The notes beneath the pieces were generated by a model, which did no database searches, was not told the DNA's origin, and saw only the letters and a list, made by a program, of their open reading frames with translations. Shown here in pieces: positions 1 through 6,169 of a DNA stretch of 6,177 nt; position 1 is the stretch's first letter, and each line of letters opens with the position of its first letter. The position numbers and the translations under genes were made by a program. This DNA comes from Planctomycetaceae bacterium (GTDB lineage: Bacteria; Planctomycetota; Planctomycetia; Pirellulales; Thermoguttaceae), in assembly GCA_031282385.1 (NCBI GenBank), contig JAITDV010000238.1, forward strand, positions 1 to 6,177, in the 5' to 3' direction.

Positions 1-41
1 CCCCTCCGAAGGAGGGGAATAATTCCCCTCCTTCGGAGGGG
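1..41. repeat. GC-rich 41-bp perfect palindrome with nested hairpins
   Basis: Bases 1-20 are the exact reverse complement of 22-41, with base 21 at the centre. Each arm is itself a hairpin: CCCCTCC/GGAGGGG around a GAA loop in the left arm and around a TTC loop in the right arm. The DNA could therefore extrude one long cruciform, or the RNA could form either one long hairpin or two short ones. The following bases (42-62) stay G-rich and contain TTAGGGGTGG and a degraded echo of the arm (CTCGGAGGAG). The contrast with the AT-rich surroundings suggests a dispersed REP- or MITE-like intergenic element. The window edge cuts it off, so its true left limit is unknown. It could also serve as a terminator for an unseen upstream gene, but no U-run follows directly. 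Confidence 0.8.
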
Positions 42-451
42 TTAGGGGTGGTCTCGGAGGAGTTAAAGGCGGTTTTTTGTTGTAGGTTTTTTGTTGCGTT
101 GATGTATTTTTAGGTTAGAGAAAAGGTCTACTGTTTCAATATGCACCACTTTAACACACAATGCCACAAAATCGACCGCCGCCCGTAACTCGCTACAACA
201 CCAACAAATATAAATCCGCGAACACAACTCACAAATGTTGACCAACTTGAGCCGATTCAAAACTCCAAACTACAAAAAATGTGCCGGATTAGCCGATCAT
301 ACATGTTAAACAATTTACACTTTATTTTCCGGTAAGCTGATTTTGATGACTTTTTGACGCCGAATTATTAAAGTGCGTTTGGTATATCGCCAAATCAACG
401 TTTCGTAATTCACAAATTCAGTGATTTGATGCGTAGTTTGGTTGCCAAATT
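42..451. other. intergenic stretch with no convincing gene
   Basis: No reading frame here shows a recognisable protein, a ribosome binding site or a conserved motif. The only open frame of note is a 65-codon one on the minus strand (63-260), whose Cys-rich, low-complexity product looks like chance. Composition changes sharply inside the stretch: I count 18 G to 2 C in 61-120 but 7 G to 19 C in 181-240. The 11-base string ATTAAAGTGCG at 367-377 recurs exactly in the gap before mfd (2589-2599), and with one change in the gap before the acetyltransferase gene. The stretch may hold decayed sequence plus upstream control sites of the hydrolase gene. No RNA gene was recognised. Confidence 0.6.
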
Positions 452-481
452 TTGACAAAAAAGATTCAAGTAGAATATTCT
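452..481 (+). promoter_or_regulatory. candidate sigma-70-type promoter of the hydrolase gene
   Basis: A perfect -35 hexamer TTGACA lies at 452-457. Candidate -10 elements are TATTCT at 476-481 (18-nt spacer, 4 of 6 consensus bases) and TAGAAT at 471-476 (5 of 6, but a short 13-nt spacer). A transcript starting near 488 would carry a leader of about 27 nt containing the AGGAG site, which is a sensible arrangement. The -35 match is seen directly. The choice of -10 element and the promoter function are inferred. Confidence 0.45.
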
Positions 482-501
482 AACAAATTTCCACAGTTTA
501 C

Positions 502-506
502 AGGAG
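502..506 (+). promoter_or_regulatory. Shine-Dalgarno site that fixes the hydrolase start
   Basis: AGGAG lies 8 nt before the ATG at 515, which is ideal spacing. The frame is also open upstream to a TTG at 452, but that TTG has no such site and overlaps a perfect -35 hexamer. This supports ATG 515 as the start. Neither of the other two genes in the window has a comparable site. Confidence 0.8.
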
Positions 507-514
507 ATCAATTT

Positions 515-1183
515 ATGAAATTTTCAGAAATTTTTATCAAACCGATAATCTCGACTTCTTTTGAAGAAAATGCCTATGTTGTCTATTTAAACCAAATTAA
601 TGAAAATAACAAAGTTAAAGAGTGTTTCATAGTTGATCCTGGTTTTGAACCGCATTTGATTATTGATTTTTTGCGGGCAGAACAACTTGAACCAGTAGCA
701 ATTTTGATAACACATGGGCATGTTGATCATATTGCCGGAATTACAAAAATTAAAAAAGCAAAACCTAATTGCAAGATTTATGTTGGCGAATTTGATGCGG
801 ATAAATTGACAAATCCGCAATTAAATTTATCGGCGTTATTTGAGCATCCTTTTTCTGTTCCATCGGCGGATGTGTTGTTGTCGGATGGGGTTGAATTTCG
901 GATTGCGGGAATTGATATTTGTGTTGCTCATGTTCCCGGACACAGCAAAGGTCATGTAATTTATCTAATCCGCTCTGAACCAACTCAAGTAGTTTTCGCC
1001 GGCGATTTAATATTCCGCAATAGCTACGGTCGCACAGATTTTCCCGACGGCAACAATTCTGATTTATTCAACTCCGTCCAAACAAAGATTTTAACATTGC
1101 CACCCGATACCATCGTTTATTCAGGACACGGTCAAAAAACAACCGTCGGCTACGAAGCAAAAACAACATGGAAAAGACTGTAA
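515..1183 (+). CDS. metallo-beta-lactamase-fold hydrolase, glyoxalase II/YcbL-like
   Basis: This 222-residue protein belongs to the metallo-beta-lactamase superfamily, in the branch with hydroxyacylglutathione hydrolase (glyoxalase II) and YcbL-type enzymes. These typically hydrolyse thioesters at a two-metal centre in the cytoplasm. The full ligand set is visible: the THGHVDH motif at 66-72 (H67, H69, D71, H72), H143 in PGHSKGH, D164 in AGDLIF and H205 in SGHG. No signal peptide or membrane segment is seen. The length is close to that of single-domain family members, and it lacks the extra C-terminal domain of classical glyoxalase II. The C terminus ends in KTTWKRL where relatives often have an Asn-Pro-Phe-type ending, a small oddity. 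The start is chosen from AGGAG at 502-506; an upstream TTG (452) would add 21 residues that look non-homologous. The substrate is unknown. Other possible roles include a persulfide dioxygenase-like or general thioesterase function. The family call is firm and the reaction is not. Confidence 0.92.
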   Translation: MKFSEIFIKPIISTSFEENAYVVYLNQINENNKVKECFIVDPGFEPHLIIDFLRAEQLEPVAILITHGHVDHIAGITKIKKAKPNCKIYVGEFDADKLTNPQLNLSALFEHPFSVPSADVLLSDGVEFRIAGIDICVAHVPGHSKGHVIYLIRSEPTQVVFAGDLIFRNSYGRTDFPDGNNSDLFNSVQTKILTLPPDTIVYSGHGQKTTVGYEAKTTWKRL

Positions 1184-1245
1184 CACTGTTCGTACTATAA
1201 ATTACGTGACTCAGTTGCGTAAAAGCCTGCTTTCCAATAGATAAT

Positions 1246-1283
1246 CAGACGGCGGCAAACGAAATTAAAGTGTGAGCAGTTTA
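1246..1283 (+). repeat. intergenic repeat copy 1, upstream of the acetyltransferase gene
   Basis: This stretch aligns without gaps to 2571-2608 in the next intergenic gap. The core (1261-1283) begins GAAATTAAAGTG and ends CAGTTTA, and it differs from the second copy at only 2 of 23 positions. The outer part starts with CAGAC in both copies, followed by 10 less similar bases (4 identical). It lies about 120 bp before the ATG of the acetyltransferase gene. It may be a shared regulatory site or a remnant of a dispersed intergenic repeat. No function can be read from the sequence. Confidence 0.55.
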
Positions 1284-1370
1284 GAAGTTCCCTTAATAAT
1301 TGCATTTTATTTGAATTTTTTATAGTTCGGATGAAATGATACGAAGTTTCTTATTTACGTTTTATCACTT

Positions 1371-1390
1371 TCAGCAATAATCAGCAATAA
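1371..1390 (+). repeat. perfect 10-bp tandem duplication
   Basis: TCAGCAATAA occurs twice back to back, ending 13 bp before the ATG at 1404, in the position where a ribosome binding site is expected. Neither copy contains a Shine-Dalgarno sequence. It probably arose by slippage, and any effect on translation of the downstream gene is unknown. Confidence 0.8.
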
Positions 1391-1403
1391 TTAAACTAGA
1401 TTC

Positions 1404-2405
1404 ATGTTTACAGTTCGTCCTTTTCGCAATGAGGATCCGCCGAAACTTTTATCACTTTGGCGTAAAAGTCAATTACGCGGTAACAGAGCAAAGTTGATGC
1501 CGCTTACAATGGGTATATTGCAATCACAGATTCTTGGCATACCGTTTTTTGATCCGCGTTCGATTTGGCTTGCTTTTGAAGACGGCAAGGCGGTAGGTTA
1601 TATTCATACTTGTCTTTCTTTAGATACATCTTGTTGTGATTTTTCGGACAAGAGTGGACATATTTGTTTTATTGCAGTTGATCCTTCTTGTGAAGATGCT
1701 GTTGTTTGTACGCGGGTTTTGATTCGGGCAGGAACACAATATTTACGCGAACACAACGTAAAAGAAATATTCGGCGGTTCAATATCTCCATTGTTATCAC
1801 CGCCGTTTTATACCGGATTTTACGGCGGCGGCGAAGCGATAGGTTTTTTTGATTCGGATACTCATCTTGTACAAGGATTTCTTGATTCCGGCTATGTTGT
1901 CAAAGCGAATACGGTTCGTTATTCGTTGAAGTTGTCGGGTTATATTCCTCCGGTTACTGTTAATACTGTCGGTTGGCGGCAGAATTTGAAAGTAGATTTC
2001 GACACTAAACTGAAACCGAGGAATTGGTGGGAAGCATGTTTGCTCGCGCATTTTGAATTTATTGAAGCCACCGCATATTTGAATTCGTCGAACATACCAA
2101 TAGCCAAAGCAAGAGTACGTGTCGCCAATCCGACTCCCGAAGAAAACGGAACAGATTTCGGCAAAATGTATGTTGAACCGTGGGAGGCAACACTTACCGA
2201 TATTCGGGTTCAAAAAGATCACCACCAAAACGGTATAGGTGCTTACATACTCGGCGAATTGTTACGGTACGTGATGTTCCATTATACTGTCGCAAGAATT
2301 GAAGCGCATGTTCATGAAGAGTTAAATCCATTGAACAAGCTGCTGTTAGCGATGCAATGGGAAAAAGCCGACACGGGAAAAATATATCACAAGTTATTTG
2401 TATAA
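1404..2405 (+). CDS. tandem two-domain GNAT acetyltransferase-like protein
   Basis: This 333-residue protein is probably a cytoplasmic GCN5-related N-acetyltransferase with two GNAT folds. The N-terminal domain (about 1-178) opens with the typical beta strand and Asp-Pro-Pro helix start (FTVRPFRNEDPP). It continues through the strand at 54-70 (WLAFEDGKAVGYIH) and the motif-A strand CFIAVDP (88-94). The acetyl-CoA pyrophosphate loop expected just after it reads SCEDAVV and lacks the Gly-x-Gly. The domain also has a Gly-rich, aromatic stretch, PPFYTGFYGGGE (133-144). The C-terminal domain (about 185-333) has the strand LTDIRVQ (264-270) followed by HQNGIG (274-279), a near-canonical R/Q-x-x-G-x-G/A loop with His in the first position, and then the helix AYILGELL. 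The likely reading is a catalytic C-terminal half and a structural or substrate-binding N-terminal half. The substrate is unknown. No clear Shine-Dalgarno precedes the ATG, but the start matches the usual GNAT N terminus. Gaps of 220 bp upstream and 210 bp downstream argue against a tight operon. Confidence 0.82.
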   Translation: MFTVRPFRNEDPPKLLSLWRKSQLRGNRAKLMPLTMGILQSQILGIPFFDPRSIWLAFEDGKAVGYIHTCLSLDTSCCDFSDKSGHICFIAVDPSCEDAVVCTRVLIRAGTQYLREHNVKEIFGGSISPLLSPPFYTGFYGGGEAIGFFDSDTHLVQGFLDSGYVVKANTVRYSLKLSGYIPPVTVNTVGWRQNLKVDFDTKLKPRNWWEACLLAHFEFIEATAYLNSSNIPIAKARVRVANPTPEENGTDFGKMYVEPWEATLTDIRVQKDHHQNGIGAYILGELLRYVMFHYTVARIEAHVHEELNPLNKLLLAMQWEKADTGKIYHKLFV

Positions 2406-2468
2406 ATAATTCTTTGATCCGGCGGTTGTGTTATGTTACTCCGTCGATTATACGCATCTTGCCCTTAA

Positions 2469-2507
2469 CGCGGCTATGTAACTATTCAGCGCAACTATTC
2501 AGCCGCG
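2469..2507 (+). repeat. GC-rich stem-loop with a duplicated loop motif
   Basis: CGCGGCT at 2469-2475 is the exact reverse complement of AGCCGCG at 2501-2507, enclosing a 25-nt loop. AACTATTCAGC occurs at 2480-2490 and again at 2493-2503 (13-bp period), so the second copy runs into the 3' stem arm. The structure starts 64 bp after the stop codon of the acetyltransferase gene. No U-tract follows, so a standard rho-independent terminator is unlikely. The 12-base string ATGTAACTATTC of the loop (2476-2487) recurs at 6158-6169 after mfd, which suggests a dispersed intergenic element. Confidence 0.55.
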
Positions 2508-2532
2508 GAATTCCTGCAAGCCAATTATTTAG

Positions 2533-2558
2533 GTGTTAATGATTTAGAGTGTTAATGA
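2533..2558 (+). repeat. short direct repeat, 10 bp with 16-bp period
   Basis: GTGTTAATGA occurs at 2533-2542 and 2549-2558, separated by 6 bp. It lies in the non-coding gap upstream of mfd, about 60 bp before its start codon. It could be an operator-like pair or a chance or slippage product. The match is exact, but no regulator can be named. Confidence 0.45.
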
Positions 2559-2570
2559 CTAGAAGTGAAG

Positions 2571-2608
2571 CAGACAAAGATAAATGAAATTAAAGTGCGA
2601 ACAGTTTA
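2571..2608 (+). repeat. intergenic repeat copy 2, directly upstream of mfd
   Basis: This is the partner of 1246-1283: CAGAC at the left end, a variable 10-base middle, then a 23-base core (2586-2608) with 21 identities. It ends only 7 bp before the mfd start codon, so it occupies the leader and the normal ribosome-binding position. The first copy lies 120 bp from its gene. That difference in distance speaks against a simple shared ribosome-binding or -10 role and slightly favours a mobile or duplicated intergenic remnant. Confidence 0.55.
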
Positions 2609-2615
2609 AAACGTA

Positions 2616-5600
2616 ATGCATGGGTCTTATCCGAAATTTTCAGAGTTACTTGCGATAAACGGCAAATTTTACAACATCGCCAAACAATTATACGCCGGAA
2701 ATACGATCTCAATTGACGGAGCAATCGGCTCTTCTTGCGCCCTTGCAATTGCTGCTCTTGCGCAATCAGGTAATTCTCCGTTGTTGGTTATTGTTCCCAA
2801 TCAGGACGAACTTGACCATGTTGCTTACGATCTTGAGCAATTTACCAACAACTCAATCCCAATCATAAACTTTCCTCAACTCCGCGAATTGCCATTATCC
2901 AAACCTACACCCGAATCACAATCACAATTATTTAACGTAACGAATAATCTTGATGTTGAAAATTGTACTGACAATTCAACATCCGAATACAATTCCTTGG
3001 AAGACGAGTTCAATTTTCGTTTGCATATAGACGAAATTTTCGGCGAGCGAATTCGTATTCTTAAAATATTGCCTTCGATTCACAGTTACATTATCGTTAC
3101 AACAATTGCCGCGTTGATGCAACCTGTTCCTCCTGTCAAATTGCTTACATCTCATACTCTTTCGCTTGCTATTGGAACTCAAATTGACATGGGTCAATTG
3201 CGTAAGAAATTGATTCGTGCCGGTTTTCATTCGACGTCGGCTGTGGAGTTGTCGGGCGAATTTGCGGTTCGCGGTTATATTATTGATATTTTTGCGCCGG
3301 ATTGGGAGAAGCCGATTCGTGTAGAGTTTTTTGGTGATGAGATTGAATCGATTCGCCAGTTTGACATAACAAATCAACGTTCACTTAACGCAGTTGATAA
3401 AATTGATTTCACGTGGCTTTCGCCTGCCGACGCAATTGGTGCGGTATTGCTTGATTATTTACCGGACAAGTTACCGGTTGTTATTTGTGAGTTGAATGAA
3501 TTACAGCAGCAGGGTGAAATTTATTTTGAGCGAGCTGACAATCAAGCTATTTTAACTTCGCTTTCTGATTTATTGAAACGAATATTAAAACATCCGTCAG
3601 CAACAATTGCAGCTTTAGCAGAAGGTGAGTCTGAACATCACATTCGTTTATCGGTTATGTCTGTTGAGCGATTTTGCGGCGGTCTTGAAACTGTGCGTGC
3701 GGAGCTTGACAGAACAGATTACGGGCAAATTTATATTTTTTGTCCTACAGTTGCGGAGGTATCGCGGCTGACGGAGCTTTTTGCCAGTTTGAATCCAATG
3801 AAATCAGGACGTTTGAATTATATTGTCGGGCAAATTACAGCCGGATTTGAAATACATTTAACGTTGCCTAAAAATATTGTAACGAAAATTCCTGAAGTTG
3901 CTGACAAAAAAATTTCGCCGTTGACTAAAAAACTCAAAACTCTGAAATCAAAAAAATTAAACGACGAAACTACAAATCAAACAAATCCGACAAATGAAAT
4001 AAATTCGGAATTACAACCCGAAAACGATGAACTTACGATTTTTTTTGTTCTTTCGTCCGGCGAATTATTTTCCCGCAATGATATTCGCCGTCCGAAACAA
4101 CGTCATCTTAGTCGGGTGTTGGATTCTTTTCTTGATCTTAAACCTGGTGATTTTGTTGTGCATGTTGCGCATGGAATAGCGCGTTATCGAGGTATAGAGT
4201 TGTTGACGCGTCAGCAGCAGGAGGAAGAACATTTACGTCTTGAATTTGCGGACAATCAGGCGGTTTTAGTACCGATTTCCAAGATTAGTTTAGTACAAAA
4301 ATATGTAGGCGGAAATCGTTCGGCGCCGCGTTTATCTCATCTTGGCGGTTCGGTTTGGACAAATCGTAAAACGGCAGCGCGGGATGCAGTGTTTGATTTT
4401 GCCGGTGAGATGATTGAACTTCAAGCAAGACGCGAATCTGCTGCGGGGATTGCGTTTCCGCCGGATTCAGATTGGCAAAATATGATTGAATATTCATTCC
4501 CGTTTAAGGAAACGCCGGATCAAGTAACTGCAATTGAAGCGGTCAAAAAAGATATGCAACTTTCACGTCCAATGGATCGACTTCTTTGCGGCGATGTTGG
4601 ATTTGGCAAGACGGAAGTTGCGATTCGTGCAGCGTTCAAGGCAGTTGACGCAGGCTATCAAGTAGCTGTACTCGTGCCGACAACAATTCTTGCCGAACAG
4701 CACGCGCATACTTTTAGTGAGCGGATGAGTGAATTTCCTGTAACGATAAATGCGTTGTCGCGTTTTCAGTCGCGGGCAAATCAGAATAAAATTATCCAAA
4801 ATATCGCTTCGGGCAAGATTGATATTGTGATTGGTACGCACCGGATTCTTTCGCATGAAATATCGTTTTATAATCTGGGTTTGGTAATTATTGACGAGGA
4901 ACAGCGTTTTGGAGTAAATCATAAAGAACGTCTGAAACAATTCCGAGAGTCGGTTGATGTTCTTACAATGACAGCAACACCGATACCGCGAACTTTACAT
5001 TTTTCGTTGTTAGGGATACGTGAGATTTCCAATCTGGAGACGCCGCCCGAAGACCGTTTACCGGTAGAGACGCATGTGATTCGGTTTGATGAGGATATTA
5101 TTCGGATGGCGGTGTTGCGTGAGCTTAATCGCGGAGGGCAGATTTTTTTTGTTCATAATCGTATTGCGGATTTGGATGATATTGCGAAACGATTACAACG
5201 AATTATACCGGAGGTTTGTATAGAAATAGGTCATGCTGGTATGAGTACGGATGATTTGGAAGATGTAATGCACCGGTTTATTAATCATGAATTTGACATG
5301 CTTGTTTCTACAACAATTATTGAGAGCGGACTTGATATTCCAAATGCTAACACAATATTTATTAACGAGTCAAATCACTATGGACTTGCGGATTTACATC
5401 AACTTCGTGGGCGAGTTGGTCGTTTTAAGTTTCAGGCGTATTGTTATTTGGTTCTTGCAAAAGATCAGTCTTTGACAACACAGGCGGCAAAACGACTCAA
5501 TGCAATTAGAGAATATGCGAAGTTGGGTAGCGGGTTTCATATTGCGATGCGTGATCTTGAAATACGCGGCGCGGGTAACATTTTAGGTATACAACAGAGC

Positions 5601-6152
5601 GGTCATATTGCTGCTGTAGGTTATGAAATGTATTGTCAATTATTGGAAGTTGCAATAAGGACTATAAAAAAGTTACCGCAAAAAAAATCAATTGATGTTG
5701 AGATAGATTTACCCGGTCTTTTTTTGATACCGATTTCTTATATTGAAGATCACAGAATCAAGATAGACATTTACCGACGATTATCAAGAATTACTACGTT
5801 GGAAGATTGTTATGACATACGCAATGAAATGATTGACAGATTTGGTGAGCCGCCGGTTGAGGTTGAGCGGTTATTGATGCAGGCAAGAATAAAGATAATT
5901 GCTCACGATTATTCTATAAGAACAATAAGATTACAACGCGGGCTATTAAATGACAACGGTTATGTCGTTTTAGAATATGTATCTCAAAGTTCTATTGAGG
6001 AGTTGAGGAGCAAGTTATCAAAAAGAAGGATTGAGTTGCGAATTACAGAAAGCGACCACAAATCATACGTCCCGTTGCCATCAAACATAACCTCAAACAG
6101 CGATCCCGACGCCGTCCTAAAATTTGTTACAAACATATTCGCCGGAAACTAA
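2616..6152 (+). CDS. mfd: transcription-repair coupling factor Mfd
   Basis: This is an 1178-residue superfamily 2 DNA translocase. It binds RNA polymerase stalled at lesions, pushes it off using ATP and recruits UvrA to start nucleotide excision repair. Residues 1-330 form the UvrB-like module; its fossil nucleotide loop (GAIGSS, 35-40) lacks the Walker lysine, and SGEFAVRGYIIDIF lies at 213-226. Domain 3 runs to about 475. The CarD-like RNA polymerase-interacting domain is about 500-580 (PGDFVVHVAHGIARYRG). The helicase core shows Walker A GDVGFGKT (659-666), DEEQ (760-763), TATPIPRT (786-793), STTIIESGLDIP (898-909) and QLRGRVGR (929-936). The RecG-like translocation region is about 971-1000 and the C-terminal regulatory domain about 1040-1140. 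All catalytic motifs look intact and the length is normal. Low-complexity insertions occur at about 104-137 and 421-475. No Shine-Dalgarno precedes the ATG, but the N-terminal homology fits this start. RecG is excluded because the UvrB-like and CarD-like modules are present. Confidence 0.98.
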   Translation: MHGSYPKFSELLAINGKFYNIAKQLYAGNTISIDGAIGSSCALAIAALAQSGNSPLLVIVPNQDELDHVAYDLEQFTNNSIPIINFPQLRELPLSKPTPESQSQLFNVTNNLDVENCTDNSTSEYNSLEDEFNFRLHIDEIFGERIRILKILPSIHSYIIVTTIAALMQPVPPVKLLTSHTLSLAIGTQIDMGQLRKKLIRAGFHSTSAVELSGEFAVRGYIIDIFAPDWEKPIRVEFFGDEIESIRQFDITNQRSLNAVDKIDFTWLSPADAIGAVLLDYLPDKLPVVICELNELQQQGEIYFERADNQAILTSLSDLLKRILKHPSATIAALAEGESEHHIRLSVMSVERFCGGLETVRAELDRTDYGQIYIFCPTVAEVSRLTELFASLNPMKSGRLNYIVGQITAGFEIHLTLPKNIVTKIPEVADKKISPLTKKLKTLKSKKLNDETTNQTNPTNEINSELQPENDELTIFFVLSSGELFSRNDIRRPKQRHLSRVLDSFLDLKPGDFVVHVAHGIARYRGIELLTRQQQEEEHLRLEFADNQAVLVPISKISLVQKYVGGNRSAPRLSHLGGSVWTNRKTAARDAVFDFAGEMIELQARRESAAGIAFPPDSDWQNMIEYSFPFKETPDQVTAIEAVKKDMQLSRPMDRLLCGDVGFGKTEVAIRAAFKAVDAGYQVAVLVPTTILAEQHAHTFSERMSEFPVTINALSRFQSRANQNKIIQNIASGKIDIVIGTHRILSHEISFYNLGLVIIDEEQRFGVNHKERLKQFRESVDVLTMTATPIPRTLHFSLLGIREISNLETPPEDRLPVETHVIRFDEDIIRMAVLRELNRGGQIFFVHNRIADLDDIAKRLQRIIPEVCIEIGHAGMSTDDLEDVMHRFINHEFDMLVSTTIIESGLDIPNANTIFINESNHYGLADLHQLRGRVGRFKFQAYCYLVLAKDQSLTTQAAKRLNAIREYAKLGSGFHIAMRDLEIRGAGNILGIQQSGHIAAVGYEMYCQLLEVAIRTIKKLPQKKSIDVEIDLPGLFLIPISYIEDHRIKIDIYRRLSRITTLEDCYDIRNEMIDRFGEPPVEVERLLMQARIKIIAHDYSIRTIRLQRGLLNDNGYVVLEYVSQSSIEELRSKLSKRRIELRITESDHKSYVPLPSNITSNSDPDAVLKFVTNIFAGN

Positions 6153-6157
6153 ATATC

Positions 6158-6169
6158 ATGTAACTATTC
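6158..6169 (+). repeat. second copy of the 12-base loop motif, after mfd
   Basis: ATGTAACTATTC, identical to 2476-2487, begins 6 bp after the mfd stop codon. The window ends 8 bases later, so it cannot be seen whether the stem and the duplicated motif of the earlier copy follow. A 12-base match in AT-rich DNA could be chance. Its position in the non-coding gap right after a gene, like the first copy, makes a dispersed element possible. Confidence 0.35.

Noticed and set aside
63..260. 65-codon open frame on the minus strand in the left intergenic stretch
   Set aside because: No ribosome binding site, no recognisable family, and an odd Cys-rich then Lys/Thr-rich composition. It lies across the sharp compositional change at about 120-130 and is most likely chance.
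1300..1326. Possible promoter of the acetyltransferase gene (TTGCAT, then TATAGT at 1321-1326)
   Set aside because: The -10 element is good, but the -35 matches only 3 of 6 bases and the spacer is 15 nt. Too weak to list as a feature in AT-rich DNA.
1797..2228. 143-codon minus-strand frame antisense to the acetyltransferase gene
   Set aside because: The + strand frame has clear GNAT motifs. The antisense product shows no domain and is a codon-bias shadow.
2415..2444. Possible terminator hairpin after the acetyltransferase gene (CGGCGG with CCGTCG)
   Set aside because: The stem is 6 bp with one G-T pair and a long loop, and no U-tract follows.
2357..2539. 60-codon + strand frame running from the end of the acetyltransferase gene into the gap
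   Set aside because: Its first 16 codons overlap the acetyltransferase in another frame, and the rest runs through the stem-loop and its repeats. No Shine-Dalgarno site or family resemblance.
2480..2558. CRISPR-like array suggested by clustered short direct repeats
   Set aside because: Only two copies of each repeat, 10-11 bp long, with spacers of 2 and 6 bp. No array geometry and no cas genes.
4563..4940. 125-codon minus-strand frame antisense to the mfd helicase core
   Set aside because: It lies over the Walker A to DEEQ region, whose coding strand is certain. The product has no recognisable features.
515..6152. A co-acting gene system of hydrolase, acetyltransferase and Mfd
   Set aside because: The gaps exceed 200 bp, the genes share no evident pathway and each belongs to a common family. 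Shared orientation alone is weak evidence.
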